Of a stretch of 64,000 bases of DNA, positions 48,501 to 59,206 are shown in pieces. How positions within the stretch are numbered: the first letter of the stretch is position 1; the number at the start of each line of letters is the position of its first letter. Below the pieces are notes generated by a model, which saw only the letters and a list, made by a program, of their open reading frames with translations, made no database searches and was not told where the DNA came from. A program made the position numbers and the translations under genes. Origin of the DNA: Myrica gale (taxonomy: Eukaryota > Streptophyta > Magnoliopsida > Fagales > Myricaceae); assembly GCA_963930655.1 (NCBI GenBank), contig OZ005616.1, positions 11,436,001 through 11,500,000 of the forward strand, in the 5' to 3' direction.

Positions 48501-49150
48501 TTGAAATTCCATGGTTCCGGAAGAATAATGCGTTCCTTGTCCTCCACCGACGAAAAGGTGAAAAGAAATTTATTTGGACCTGCATCCTCAATCTGTAAGT
48601 CCAGCAGAAACCTCCAGCCCATCCGAACAACAGGAAAGATTACCTGTTTCAGGTGGATTTTTTTCGACACCAAGCGCCCTACCAACATCAGCGCCGACTT
48701 CCGGTGAGCCTTGGCAGAATCAAAGCACAACAAAGAATCCATATCATCCCAGGCTATGTCGCGAGTTTTCTCCGTAATTTCTGCATTTTCCCGCTCGAAG
48801 CCAAGATCAGAAGTCTCCATCGAAAGTGAAAGGGGAGAAAAGGGATGGCCTGAAGAAAACGCTCAAGAGAGGGGGGAAGAGGGCAAATAAAGAAATAAAG
48901 AAAGAAAACAAGAGAGATCTTTCGGAAAAAATGCGCTTGAAAATGGAGCAGAGAGGGGGAAAACGGATAGAATCAACGGGTGAATATAGGAGGGAAGAAC
49001 TACTGTCCAGGGCGGTACGGGGAGAGGAAAGGCGGTTGGAAGGAGGGGAAGGAAATAAAGACAGGATTAGGAAAGTTAGGAATAGAGAGAGGGAGAGCGT
49101 GAGTCGCTCAGAGGCTCCAAGGAGCGACGATTCTTCAAGACTGGCACACG
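45505..49150 (-). pseudogene. Decayed L1-type LINE, antisense, 3'-truncated
   Basis: Read on the minus strand from about 49150. After a CT-rich leader, ORF1 (48820 to about 47770) has a DUF4283-like domain (WNFKG, then FWVQIHGLPL), a GPLGRSWIGFKYEGLSNFC segment and a CCHC-like knuckle (CNHCDRLDHTVGIC). ORF2 pieces follow: an endonuclease end (DLGFLGRQFTWSNRR, about 46810), a WLTLNDLNTHYFHAS linker (about 46280) and an RT start (LVLIPKVENASKVGQFRRIS, about 45860). Frames shift and contain stops. The element breaks off near 45505 within RT, after a FHPKWIAWI-like phrase, so most of RT and the tail are absent. Confidence 0.88.
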
Positions 49151-49294
49151 CCTCCCTTATAACATCATCTACCAAAATCTGTACGGTTGGAACATTCCAT
49201 AGTGAATAAGTCTAAGACCGAATCATTTAAATTTTGTGCCATTTTTTTTTCTCTCTTAATTTAAATTATTTTTCTGTTATCTTTAATTTTAACA
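49150..49294 (+). repeat. 3' LTR remnant of the inner retrotransposon
   Basis: The end TTTAATTTTAACA (49294) and the preceding ACAGTGAAT / ATAGTGAAT and TTTAAAT-TTGTG words parallel the 5' LTR end at 43208. Its left part is missing where it meets the LINE. The boundary with the LINE is approximate. Confidence 0.5.
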
Positions 49295-49665
49295 ATTTGA
49301 TCTCATCTTTTCAAAGATATTATATCCTATACTTTATCTTGTATATCTGAAAAATAACTAGAGTTTGGACTTGATCTTGTTTTTTTTACAACATTGTACA
49401 ATGTGCATATCTTGATCATCCAAAAGAAAATTCTGCAGAAACCAAGTACTGTGTGCTTATCGTGCTTATGTGAAAAAGGTATCAATGTATTAGTATGTGC
49501 ATATCTAAAAAGTCGTGCTTTTGAGTTAATATTGTTGATGTGAAATCACTGTACTCTGTGCTCATCTTGAATATTCTGATAAGTACTTATTGACTGGGTT
49601 TTGTTTCAATCATTGCGAAAAATATTGTAAAACCCGATTCACCCCTCTTTGTGTTGTCGAGACTC
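49295..49665 (+). mobile_element. Right part of the outer LTR-like remnant
   Basis: AT-rich, ending ATTCACCCCTCTTTGTGTTG, similar to the end of the remnant at the window start. It is interpreted as the continuation of 41850-42955 beyond the inner insertion. Confidence 0.4.
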
Positions 49666-50794
49666 ACAAAGAACAATTCTATCTAAATTATAAGAATATC
49701 AATGCCCTATATAATCACACTTATGCATCAGTTATAAAGTTGAGAAGCTCATCTTCTACCATATAAATATGCCCTCTAACCCGCCATTCTTTATCCTAAT
49801 TGCTACACCTATTTGAAGAAGAATTATTAGTACAAACCTTTACAAATACAATGCCGAATCAGGCTAGCTCCATTGTCACTGGCATTATACGCGACATAAA
49901 ACTTCATCTTGGTTTCCTGTCACTGTTTCTTCCTTTCAATGTATTCACGCAGCAACTGAAAATAGATTAGATTCATTTTTTTTTAAGAAATATAGGTTAC
50001 ATTAAAACTTGTGTCCTGTTTGAACAATTTCTTTGTTTCTTTTCTACTTAACACTAAATGTTTTGGAGAAGGATACTGAACAGCAATCAACCAAAACTGA
50101 TCTGAAGGAACTTTCAAAGTAATGCCACCAAAGCTGACACTAGAGAAACGCCCAATGGAATGTATCAGATTCTGGCAAAATCGTATGTGTAATTAAACGA
50201 TACCATGAAATGGACCAGCTACTCATTCTTCTATTAGGGGCAGGTACACAAGCTACAGCCCCAAACGTTAAACATCTGTAGTTCACTTACTGTTTAGCCA
50301 CTAACACAAAAAGCTTGATCCCAGTATCGTTTGGTCTCAGCATAAACCAGTCCTAAGTTTCGAACAACTCATTGACAGGCCAAACTACATGAAAGGACAA
50401 TAGTTATTTAGGAAATGCCTATCATGATTCGTGTAAGGCAACGAGGATTAGGAAATTGTTTGCAGCAATCTAAATAAGAAACCTACTGAAAGCACTCACT
50501 GATGTTCTTGCATGTACCAAGACATATTACCAGCAGCCCTGGACAATTACCCAGGATTTATATCACTGTATTACACCATTATTCGAAAATCAACTACTTT
50601 AGTTGATTGCCTGACATTCTTACCCCACTCCTACTCCCCCTGCCCCCAGCCGAAAAAGAGGAAAAAAAAAGATTCCCTTCTGCAACTATAGTAATTGTGC
50701 CTTAACCAAAGGGACAGTAAGCGAAAACAAAAATGAAAAGTAACGGGTGCAATTTAAAGATACGGTACGGAATTACGTACTCTAAATGCCAAGG
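49666..50794. other. Spacer downstream of FRF gene C
   Basis: No further exon or mobile element was recognised. The part nearest 50794 should contain the 3' untranslated region of gene C on the minus strand. Confidence 0.4.
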
Positions 50795-52101
50795 CTATCC
50801 ATGGTGCAGAATCTCCTGTTCTAGGGACTCAAATTCTTTAAGATTGTGAATTACATTTTGGACTTTCTTGGATAGCTGTTGGCTATGCTCTTCAACCATT
50901 TTGACAAATGCATTTAGCTGATCTTGGTAAGTTGCACATAATCGTTTCTTATTCCGCAGCTCTGCAGTTAACTCCTGGATTTTTTTGTCCTTGTCATCCT
51001 ACAAAAGCAGTGCAAAACACACTTGATTGGTATAAAGAATAATAACCAAAACCATTACTGGTTACGTAAATCGCCAATTCAAAGGATCAATTCATTCTCC
51101 AATTAAGATATGTCATCCTCAAGATTGCCACTTAACAAGACTGCATGTTAGTAGGACCAGTATGTAAATAACTAGACAAATATGTGTATGCATAAAAGTG
51201 ATCTGCATCAAAAAAATTAATAGTACTTTTTTCTAAGTAAAAAAACGGAATTTATAAATAAAATTTATCTATTCTTTTCTCTTTCTAAGTTTATCAAATG
51301 TATTTCAAAATTGGCAAATATGACTTTCTTTAAGAAGCTTCATAGGACCCTGAGGCCAGAAAAAGAATCTCTTGTTGTGATCAAACACCATGTTTTAGAA
51401 ATGAGCCCTAGTTCATTTCATACCTTTTCCACTTAAATAGCTATGCACGTGAGGCCCCTTCCTATCTCCAAGGGGTAATTTACGAGATTCATTGTGGATA
51501 TACAAAACATGATAATAACATCAAGTGACGTATTAATAATAGTCATTATTCATATGGAGAAGCAAGCAAACCTGACAAGGACAGCTATGGTTATCTGAGC
51601 TGGAAATGGAATAACAGAGATGATAGAAATGCGGCAGCATATAGTTATATCAGAGGAAAGAAAACTCACCATCGTTTGACGAGCTTCACGTGGGGACACC
51701 ACAAGTGGATGATTATGGTCCTTCACAAATTTGGTTATCACCCATTTTCCAGACTTATCATACTTTACATGAATCATTGCCTTGCAACCTTCCCTTGTGC
51801 TTGGCCGTGGCTTTCTAATTGGCCCAAATTTACCACGAATGCTAACGCAATGGCCCTCTTTATTACATCCAAGTCGGCGGGCAAGAATTTTTCCATCTCT
51901 TTCAGAGCGACGGCAAGACATCACACGCATGACAAATCCTACCCGCCGTGCATACTCATCATAGAATATCTTGGCAGCATCTTCCGAATCAAATTCCATA
52001 CCCTCATACGGTTGTAGAACCATCTCTCTTTCATATCCAACCAACTCTGCTCCATCAGAATTCTCCACTTCTCTGGTCCCCTCATCAGAATCCACTGCCA
52101 T
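50795..52101 (-). CDS. FRF: FRF-type FAR1 DNA-binding protein, gene C (two coding exons)
   Basis: Exon 1 is 52101-51670 (donor GTGAGT) and exon 2 is 50998-50795 (acceptor TTTTGTAG), together 211 residues. Exon 2 lacks an ATG near its start and is found only by homology and splice sites. Residues about 30-133 form the FAR1 domain, with Cys79, Cys106, His129 and His131 as likely zinc ligands. Exon 2 (residues 145-211) starts DDKDKKIQEL and is a coiled coil of exactly the same length (67) as in gene B. No transposase or SWIM domain is present. A nuclear transcription regulator is inferred. The start is uncertain: the ATG at 52101 overlaps a possible acceptor (GCATGGCAG), so a later start such as Met27 cannot be excluded. 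Confidence 0.9.
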
Positions 52102-53089
52102 GCAAAATTATTTGCCTTATCTTTCAAACCCATATGAAAATATCATCATCTTCAAGAATAAGCTAAGTCATGCAAGATCAAAATTGGAGCAGTAGCATTC
52201 TAGGTCATTGCCATCGAAGCATAGAAGGATAAAGATGATAATTTCCCAGGTTTCAAATTTTATTCTTTTGATTCTCAACTAGAAAACATAAAACGAAGAA
52301 AAAAGAAAAGAAACCAAATGAGAAAAAAAGAAAAATAAAAACCTATACATTCATATTAAACAAGTAGCAGTACAAGAAGCAATTGGCGTTTTCTTTTCTT
52401 TGGAGAACCCAACCAGAGAGTACGGACAGCTTACTTCAACTTTTATTTTCTTTCCCAACGTAAAGATTGATGTTCATCTCTTAGTTGATTTATCTAGCAC
52501 TCGGTGCGCAAAACCAACATTAAATATAAAGGTCATAGCAAACGAGTATTACAGTTACTTATCCAATTGTCACAAACTAACAAATCAAATACCACACGAA
52601 ACCACTACGTAAGGCAAGAAAAGAAGCTGCAATTTCAGCACATTTGGTAGGGTACACGCAGTAGCCAGCTAACGTTCTTCAATACAATTGAAGTTTCTAT
52701 CCGGACAACGCATCCCCGAATTAAGCAAAAATTCATCAAAATTAATGCTCTTCAGCAAATTCAGTCTTTACATATGAACATGAATGGCTGATTCAGGAAG
52801 GCAGACCACAAAAACAGCAAAAGATATGAAGGGGTGGGATCCATTCCGGAAAGAGGTATGGACAGTCTTTGCAACTGTGAAAAAGAAGCGACATACTTGA
52901 TTATCACCGAATTAAGCAAAACCCATCGAAATTAATGCTCTTTAGCAAATTCAGTGTTCACGTATGAACTTGAGTGGCTGATTCAGGAAGGTAGACCACA
53001 AAAAAGGCAAAAGATAATACGGGGTTGGATTCATTCCGGAAAGAGTAATGGACATTCTTTGCAATTGTGAAAATGAAGAGTGACTTACT
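52102..53089 (-). other. Probable leader intron of FRF gene C
   Basis: On the minus strand a good donor (AATCAA|GTAAGT, boundary 53090/53089) lies about 1 kb upstream of the ATG, and all three FRF genes seem to have such a leader intron. The acceptor near the ATG is not clear. Confidence 0.4.
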
Positions 53090-53098
53090 TGATTATTG
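52716..53098. repeat. Two-copy tandem duplication, about 191-bp unit
   Basis: Copies at 52716-52906 and 52907-53098 share CCGAATTAAGCAAAA, AAATTAATGCTCTT, GCTGATTCAGGAAGG and ATTCCGGAAAGAG, and both end near ACTTGATTAT. They differ at scattered sites. The end of each copy includes a possible minus-strand splice donor, GTATGT in the left copy (52896-52891) and GTAAGT in the right copy (53089-53084). Confidence 0.85.
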
Positions 53099-53190
53099 GT
53101 GCGAGCGATGAGGAGTTCCGTGTTTGTGATAGGTACAATGCCTCAAATTCCAAACCTTAAAGGAGCAGAGTTCTGTCTATAACTTTAACT
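53090..53190 (-). promoter_or_regulatory. Possible leader exon of FRF gene C
   Basis: Sequence upstream of the GTAAGT donor on the minus strand, including the CATCGCTCGCACC stretch. Its 5' limit is unknown. No obvious TATA box was assigned. Confidence 0.35.
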
Positions 53191-53284
53191 TCCCCCGGCT
53201 TTACAAAATTAATTTCAGATACAAAAATCCAAAAGAAAACCTCCAAACACAATAATATATATCCAAAATTCTCAACCATTAGGC

Positions 53285-53460
53285 TGCGTTTGCACCAAAT
53301 ATTTTACAAAATATTTCACCAATTCTCAATAAAATACTACAATATAATCTCTCTCATAAAAAAATATAAAAAATTACTCTTTCTTCACTTTTTCACTAAA
53401 CCTAATACCAACACTAAATCCAATACCAAAAATTTTACAATACAAACATCTAATAAAGGT
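53285..53460. mobile_element. Short AT-rich MITE-like repeat
   Basis: The stretch from GCTGCGTTTGCACCAAATAT to ACAATACAAACATC resembles 24835-25010 (shared AAATATTTCACCAA, TACTACAATATAATCTCTCT, CAATACCAAAAATTTTACAA). TTTG and CAAA near the ends suggest inverted termini. Confidence 0.5.
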
Positions 53461-54399
53461 CACTGTCAATAACATTCATCAATATTAACTTTTTCCTAAT
53501 TTACTAATTAAGATTTTTTATTCTTTAGAATATATAGTAAGGGTGAGTAGCGAAAGCGCATGTAACCCATTGTGATTATTCTGATAATCACTAGAATCAA
53601 ATATTTAGTTCCAGAATTAGAATGGTCGAAAATGGAACCTAAATTTTCTGTTTCATTGTGTGGATTTTTTTGTTAAATATTTTTGAACCCTAATAAACCA
53701 ATTAGGCATTGTTGGGTCGAAATTTTGTACAAATTTTTTTGTTATACATTTAAATTAAAAATAAATAACATGTAAAATAACCATTCATCTAAAATAAAAT
53801 TACAACATTCAAAAATTATAAACATAAAAAAAATTGTGAATCCTATTTTAAAATTATAATATTTTAAACCCTATATACAATAAAATAAACTTTCACTTAA
53901 GTAAAATTACAAGATTTTAAACCTTAACCGAAAGATATAAAAATTACATTCTGATTTCGGTTCTGATTTCGATATATGCCGGTATCAAACCGAAATCGAA
54001 ATTCATAATTTCAAGTTTTGGTTGGAATTCTTTTTCACCCTTGCTATCTGAAATAAGACTCTGTTCTAAAAAGGTGTTTCCATTTACTCTCAACTATGTA
54101 GCTAACAGCCTAGAAAAAAAGACCACGTCAAAACCAATCGTCTCTAAATAGTCCTCGTGAGGCGATAGCTCAAAAAATGTCATGTCACCAAGGACTTACA
54201 TGGCAGTCCACTTAAGATGTTCGTTGGTGATTTGTCCACTTAACATGTCACCAAGGACTTACATGGCAGTCTACACTATTTCATGTGTCTATCTCTTTTC
54301 AAATTGTATATAATTTGGATAAAAAATTATAGAGAATCATGATCCAAAAATAAATCGGGTTTCTAATTGGCCTGACCTGACCTGACCTGACCTGAGCAT
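53461..54399. other. AT-rich spacer with short repeats
   Basis: CATGTCACCAAGGACTTACA occurs twice (54180-54199 and about 54245-54264), and CCTGA is repeated about five times at 54370-54395. No gene was seen. Confidence 0.5.
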
Positions 54400-55290
54400 G
54401 GTTTTCAGTAGCTCCAAACTTAAAATTTCTTCAATCAAATTTCATTCTTTCCCTCCAAAATTAAAAATCTTACCCTGAAAATTAAATTCTCCCCCCTTCC
54501 TCAAAATTGAAAAAAATTCTTATTCAAATTACATTCTCACCCCCTAATTTTTCTGAATTATAAAATTTTTGCACCAAAATAGTCAAGCTTTTTTTTATCT
54601 TTCTTTTTAAATTCAAGCTAAAAGATGGTGTCAACAACCATTATAAATCTCTCAACTAAATGATGTTATAATTAATTTATATTTTAAAACTAACACCAAC
54701 TTTTGGAAAAATAAAAATGATACAATCAATAATAAGAGGCAGAATTCCCACAAATAGATATAATCACATATGTCTTTTCTAACTTTTATTTTTCTTTTTG
54801 TTTAATCACAAACCCTAATATTTCTTGCAATTCAAACTTGGTTAACTTTTTTTTACAAGTTTGTTCTATTATTTTCACCAATTTTGTTGCGCCTTCTCTA
54901 TTTGTATTGGTTTTAGACTTGCAACAGTGAGCTACAAACAAAAAATAAAAGAAGCTGCTCAATAATGTATCATTTTTTTCTCACTAATACAAATATTCCT
55001 TCATATCTATATATTTATGTACTGATTAAAAACTAAGTAACATTAATTTGTTATCAGCCTTTTATGTCTATATATATTTTTACATAAAAATAAATTTTAT
55101 TTATGACTGTTAAATCTGATGAATTTACGCCCATACCAGTGAATAACAACATTAGTATCGTATTATATATATACATATAATTTTATTCACGTGAATATGT
55201 GCGTTTTCATATATTATTTTTCTACTTTTTTACTCCCATAAATTGGCGAGTGGAAAAAAGTTACTAGCTCTGCCATTGTCAGGTTACAAA
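54400..55290. mobile_element. AT-rich dispersed repeat, second copy
   Basis: About 54525-54840 matches 25320-25640 in order (ATTCAAATTACATTCTC, TTTTTGCACCAA, ACCATTATAAATCT, GCAATTCAAACTTG). An AGCTCTGCCATTG word at about 55266-55278 may be the worn counterpart of the GGCGGAG end seen at 24724. Non-coding. Confidence 0.5.
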
Positions 55291-55300
55291 CGAAATGGGT

Positions 55301-56100
55301 TAGAGACTAGGCCTAATCACTAGTACCGGCGGTGTTTTGGTTAACCGGTATCATGTACCGATGAATCGCGTCCAGCGGCATCGGTACCAATGAGCATTTT
55401 GCCAGTGAATGGGTTCGGTTGTTTCACCGCTTCAAAACGACGTCGTTTAAAATTTTATTTCAAACAAAACGACATTGTTTCTCATCAAAAGGAACAACGT
55501 CGTTTCGTATATTGATAGTTATAACCCAATATTTTTTTTTTCCATTTTTTCTCATTCTTTCTCTCCCTCCTCTTGCTCAGCCGCCTCTCCCCTCTACAAC
55601 TCTCTCGCTCTCTCTCTCCCCCCTATTTTCTTGCAATTTGTTGGTTGCATTTTTGAAAGTTTTGTTTAGGTTTTTTTTTTGCGATTTGTTAATATTTGGA
55701 AAGTTTATCAATTGTGTAGTTGATATTTGGAATTTTTTTTCGAATATATGGCGATTTTGTTGTTAATGTGTTGCGATTTGGGTTGGAATTTGCTATTGAT
55801 TATTTGGGTTACAATTGTGAAAATTTCTTTTAGTTTTTTTACGATTTGGTTAAAATTTGGAAAGTTTTTTCGAATATGTTGTGGCATGGCAATTTTCTTG
55901 CACATATGTCGATTTTGAAATTTTTTCGAATCTACGGTATAGGTGGCGGTAACCGCTACTACCATCGTTAGATGTCAGTTTTCTCTCCTAACAGAGTTGG
56001 TGGCAATCCATTTTGGACAACCGCCCATCATGGTGGTGGTTGCGATAGAGGCAGAAACTTTCCACCGCTACTGCTTATGCACAACCTTAGTAGAGACTAG
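55301..56100 (+). mobile_element. Terminal-repeat element with 10-bp flanking repeat
   Basis: TAGAGACTAG occurs exactly at 55301-55310 and 56091-56100, bracketing 780 bp. The ends are loosely inverted: AGTACCGGCGGTG on the left against CCACCGCTACTGC on the right. Inside, AACGACGTCGTTTAAAA and ACAACGTCGTTTCG words precede a CT-rich tract (55550-55625), a pattern also seen near 4440-4870. No domain was recognised in the frames. A 9-10-bp duplication would suit a Mutator-like non-autonomous element. Confidence 0.55.
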
Positions 56101-57240
56101 AGAGATTGGCTCTTAAAGCCCGTCAGAGGAATTTCAAAATATTGAGTTAAAAGATTAGGGATTCTAGGCTTCTGCACATGGTGACAGTATGGACTAGTGT
56201 TTAGCACGAATAAACATATATGTATGAAACCATATGCATTCATACACACATATGTGAATGAAACCATGCCCCCATGGCTCCGTCCCTGTGGTAGGGTCCC
56301 TTTTTCCGACCAATAAAGGAAAGAGAATACCCACGGCTTGGTTATGGTATCTATGTGGCACAAGGTGCTACATGGATAGGAAATGGTATGTGAGAAAATG
56401 TATGGAAGAAATATGGTGGTACTCACAAGCTAACAAGCTACGAACACTTGGGGGATTGTAAGTGATGGATATTTGTGCTCAAGCACTAACTACGAGGAGC
56501 TAGGCTCAAGAACAATGACGAGTTTGAGAATCAATCACGGGGTTGCCTCAAACTCACAAGGCGTGTGCTAAATTATCTCAAGATCGGTTTAGACAACCAC
56601 TATGGGCATGATGCTAAACCATCTCAGGATCAGTCTAGACAATCGCTATTGTGCTTTCTTAAATCCCACAGGAGTAAAGAAAAGACGCGAGTTTCAGTAA
56701 AGGCTCTAGAATTATTCTCTATTAATCAAAGCATGGAAAATAAGATACATAGCTCCACCTATTTATAGCACACGACCAGCTATTAAGAAATTCCTACTCG
56801 CCACATGTCGTGCTCTTATTCGGCTATGTGTTGATTCCTACAAGGATATCCTACGAAATATTCCTTTGTCCTTGAGTTAGGTGGCTTCTCATCCTTGAAT
56901 CAAGGAACCAAAGATATTAGGTAGTGATTTCTCTATGTCTTCAAGGATAAAGGATATAACCACCTAATATTCATTGTCCTTATCCTTTAGCTAAGGACGG
57001 AAGGACATAACCTCTATTTTTTGTCCTCTAGCTAAAAAGGACATAACCACCTAATTTTCCCTGTCCTTGTTCTTTTGTTAAGTGGCCAATGTACCAAGAC
57101 AAAGGACACCTCTTCCACGCAGTCCTCTCTCATGCCGCCATGTGTCACCCCAAGATTCCCTAGTAACCGCTCCATTCTTCTGCTGCCACGTTGCAACTTA
57201 TCTATGAGATGATGGTTCACTGAGGTAGGTCAGTCGACTA
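56101..57240 (-). other. Possible LTR-like or promoter-like DNA on the minus strand
   Basis: On the minus strand TATAAATAGGTGGAGC (from about 56768 downward) followed by ATTAATAGAGAATAATTC resembles the U3/R region of a plant LTR. No primer-binding site or coding partner was found, so this is tentative. Confidence 0.25.
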
Positions 57241-57419
57241 TGCTGGACTGGTGGGTGGCTTGGTCATGTCGTCCATGAGTACAGCTTGGCCACTACTTCT
57301 TGCCCTACGGGCTAGTGCGCCTATGTGGCTGGTCTTATATAGTAGCTGCGCGCGTTGATGTGTGCATAAGGCTAATGTCGCGCGCGTTGTTGTGCAGCTA
57401 TTGGGCACGCATGAATTGT

Positions 57420-57640
57420 GCCGCATGCCGTGTTCTCCTGGCCTTGAAGCCCTACGAGTGTATTGCTGAAACAATCGTGCGCGCAAGGCTGCTATGGACT
57501 CGTGCGTGCGCACATGGCTTGTTGCTCATGCGTGCGCATGACTTGTGCCACATGTTGTGTTCTCCTGGTTTTGAGGCCCTACGCTTGCATGTCATGTGCA
57601 CGCGCACGCCTTGCTGCTCATGCGTGCACATGGCATCTCT
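57420..57640 (+). repeat. Degenerate GC-rich tandem repeat
   Basis: Two units of about 125 bp share TGTTCTCCTGG, TTGA(A/G)GCCCTACG and GCGTGCGCA / GCTGCTCATGCGTGC words. Open frames run through it on both strands, which follows from its composition and is not evidence of a gene. Confidence 0.6.
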
Positions 57641-57859
57641 CCTCGACACTCCTTAGCATGCCACATACGGCCATTTTGAGATACTCATTACTTCTTTCGG
57701 CCTCCTCCAGGCCTTCTCCTCCCTCGCGGATGCCCTTCATACCTCTAAACTTGTTGCCATTTTTACGTGGTTTTACAGGTACGTATCACCCTGCCAAGGA
57801 TCATGTAGGAAGAAAAGCGAGTCCAAAAAGGGTGGGAATGAAAGAGTTAAAATAAATGG

Positions 57860-59206
57860 AAAACAAGTTTGCTTTTGATCAAATTGTAATCCCATGGTCT
57901 TCTTCCTTTCCCTTTATGGTTGCATAAAGTAGCTCTAACTCCGTAGCACTCCTTACTAATGCTTATTGCTTAGTGGTCAGGTGGAAAAGTCCGTTTCGTC
58001 TGAATTCCAGTCACCTCTCTGTAGAAATTTAACGTATAGGAGATCAAACTTCCTTTCCTTCTTTCCTACCCTTTCATTTTTATTTTCCCTTTTCGATTTT
58101 TTATTTTGGTTAATTCAATCACTTCAAACTCTCAAAGGCCAATATAATCTCAATACTTCTTAGAGGCTATCCAAAATTTCAAATTAGTGCAAGAACGAAT
58201 ATGCTCCAAGTGTGTATTTGGTCATAATTGAGGTTTTCAAAAATATATATCACTACATAAACACTACTAAGGGCTGGTGCATAACTCCTATTTGAAACTC
58301 AAATCAGAAGAATTCATGTACCAACACCACTACATAGTTTTCGTTACAACAAGGAGGTTTTTTGACAAACTAAATTTCAGCCACATAGTGATGAATTTGA
58401 TTCTGCAATAAATATATTATGCCTTCTGATCCTCCGATTTTGGGCGCAGAATGAGATTCTGATCCCCCATATAATCTTATACACTCAGAAACCTGAAATG
58501 CCAAGAACATAGATGTATCAAAACCCAAACACATAATCTCGTTAATTAATTTCAAGACAATGAAAAGACAAGTTATAGCAACAAAATTAAGAAGACATCA
58601 TGAGGAATGTGCTAACGGCTAGAAGAACAGAGCTGAATCTTTTTGAGCCCTATAAGCATGATCACTGGTAAAATGTATCCAATCCAAGCTCACCATACAC
58701 TGTAAAAGCAATATACAAAATCTTTTGCTGGTACAATTCACTAGCATATATGTGATGATTTCTTTACAACATATGTGTTGATTGCAGTACAAGTAGTATT
58801 TGAAATGCAAGTGCAGCATAAATAAGTCAATTTTCCAATTAGAATTTTATACCGTTCTTGATTGATAATCAAATACGTGTTTGAAATGTTGTACCTTTTG
58901 CTTTATGCAGAGGATCTGGACGAGATAAATGCTAAGACTCCTAATACAACTAAACTCTTACTTCTACAAAAATCACTAGCTTTCATATTACTTTGTAATT
59001 CAATGAGCAACAAGGAATTTAGCTCTTTGTATTCAAACTTTTTTTTTTCTATCTTTAGTATCTCTCATACAATTTTATTATGGCTACAACCTTTTAGCTT
59101 TTTCGACGAAATCCCTATAAAAAACAAATAACATTCAAAGAAGGAACTAATTATTGATCTGTATCCAGGTAGTATCAGAAAGAACATGCCTTGAGATCTT
59201 CCAGAT
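57860..59206. other. Region downstream of the KAE1-type gene
   Basis: AT-rich with no recognised exon. The part next to 59206 should hold that gene's 3' untranslated region on the minus strand. Confidence 0.4.

Noticed and set aside
48826..49209. 127-residue plus-strand Arg/Lys/Glu-rich frame
   Set aside because: Antisense to the CT-rich leader of the LINE; its composition explains it.
57238..57855. Frames on both strands rich in Cys, Arg and Ala
   Set aside because: They coincide with the GC-rich tandem repeat and lack any family resemblance.
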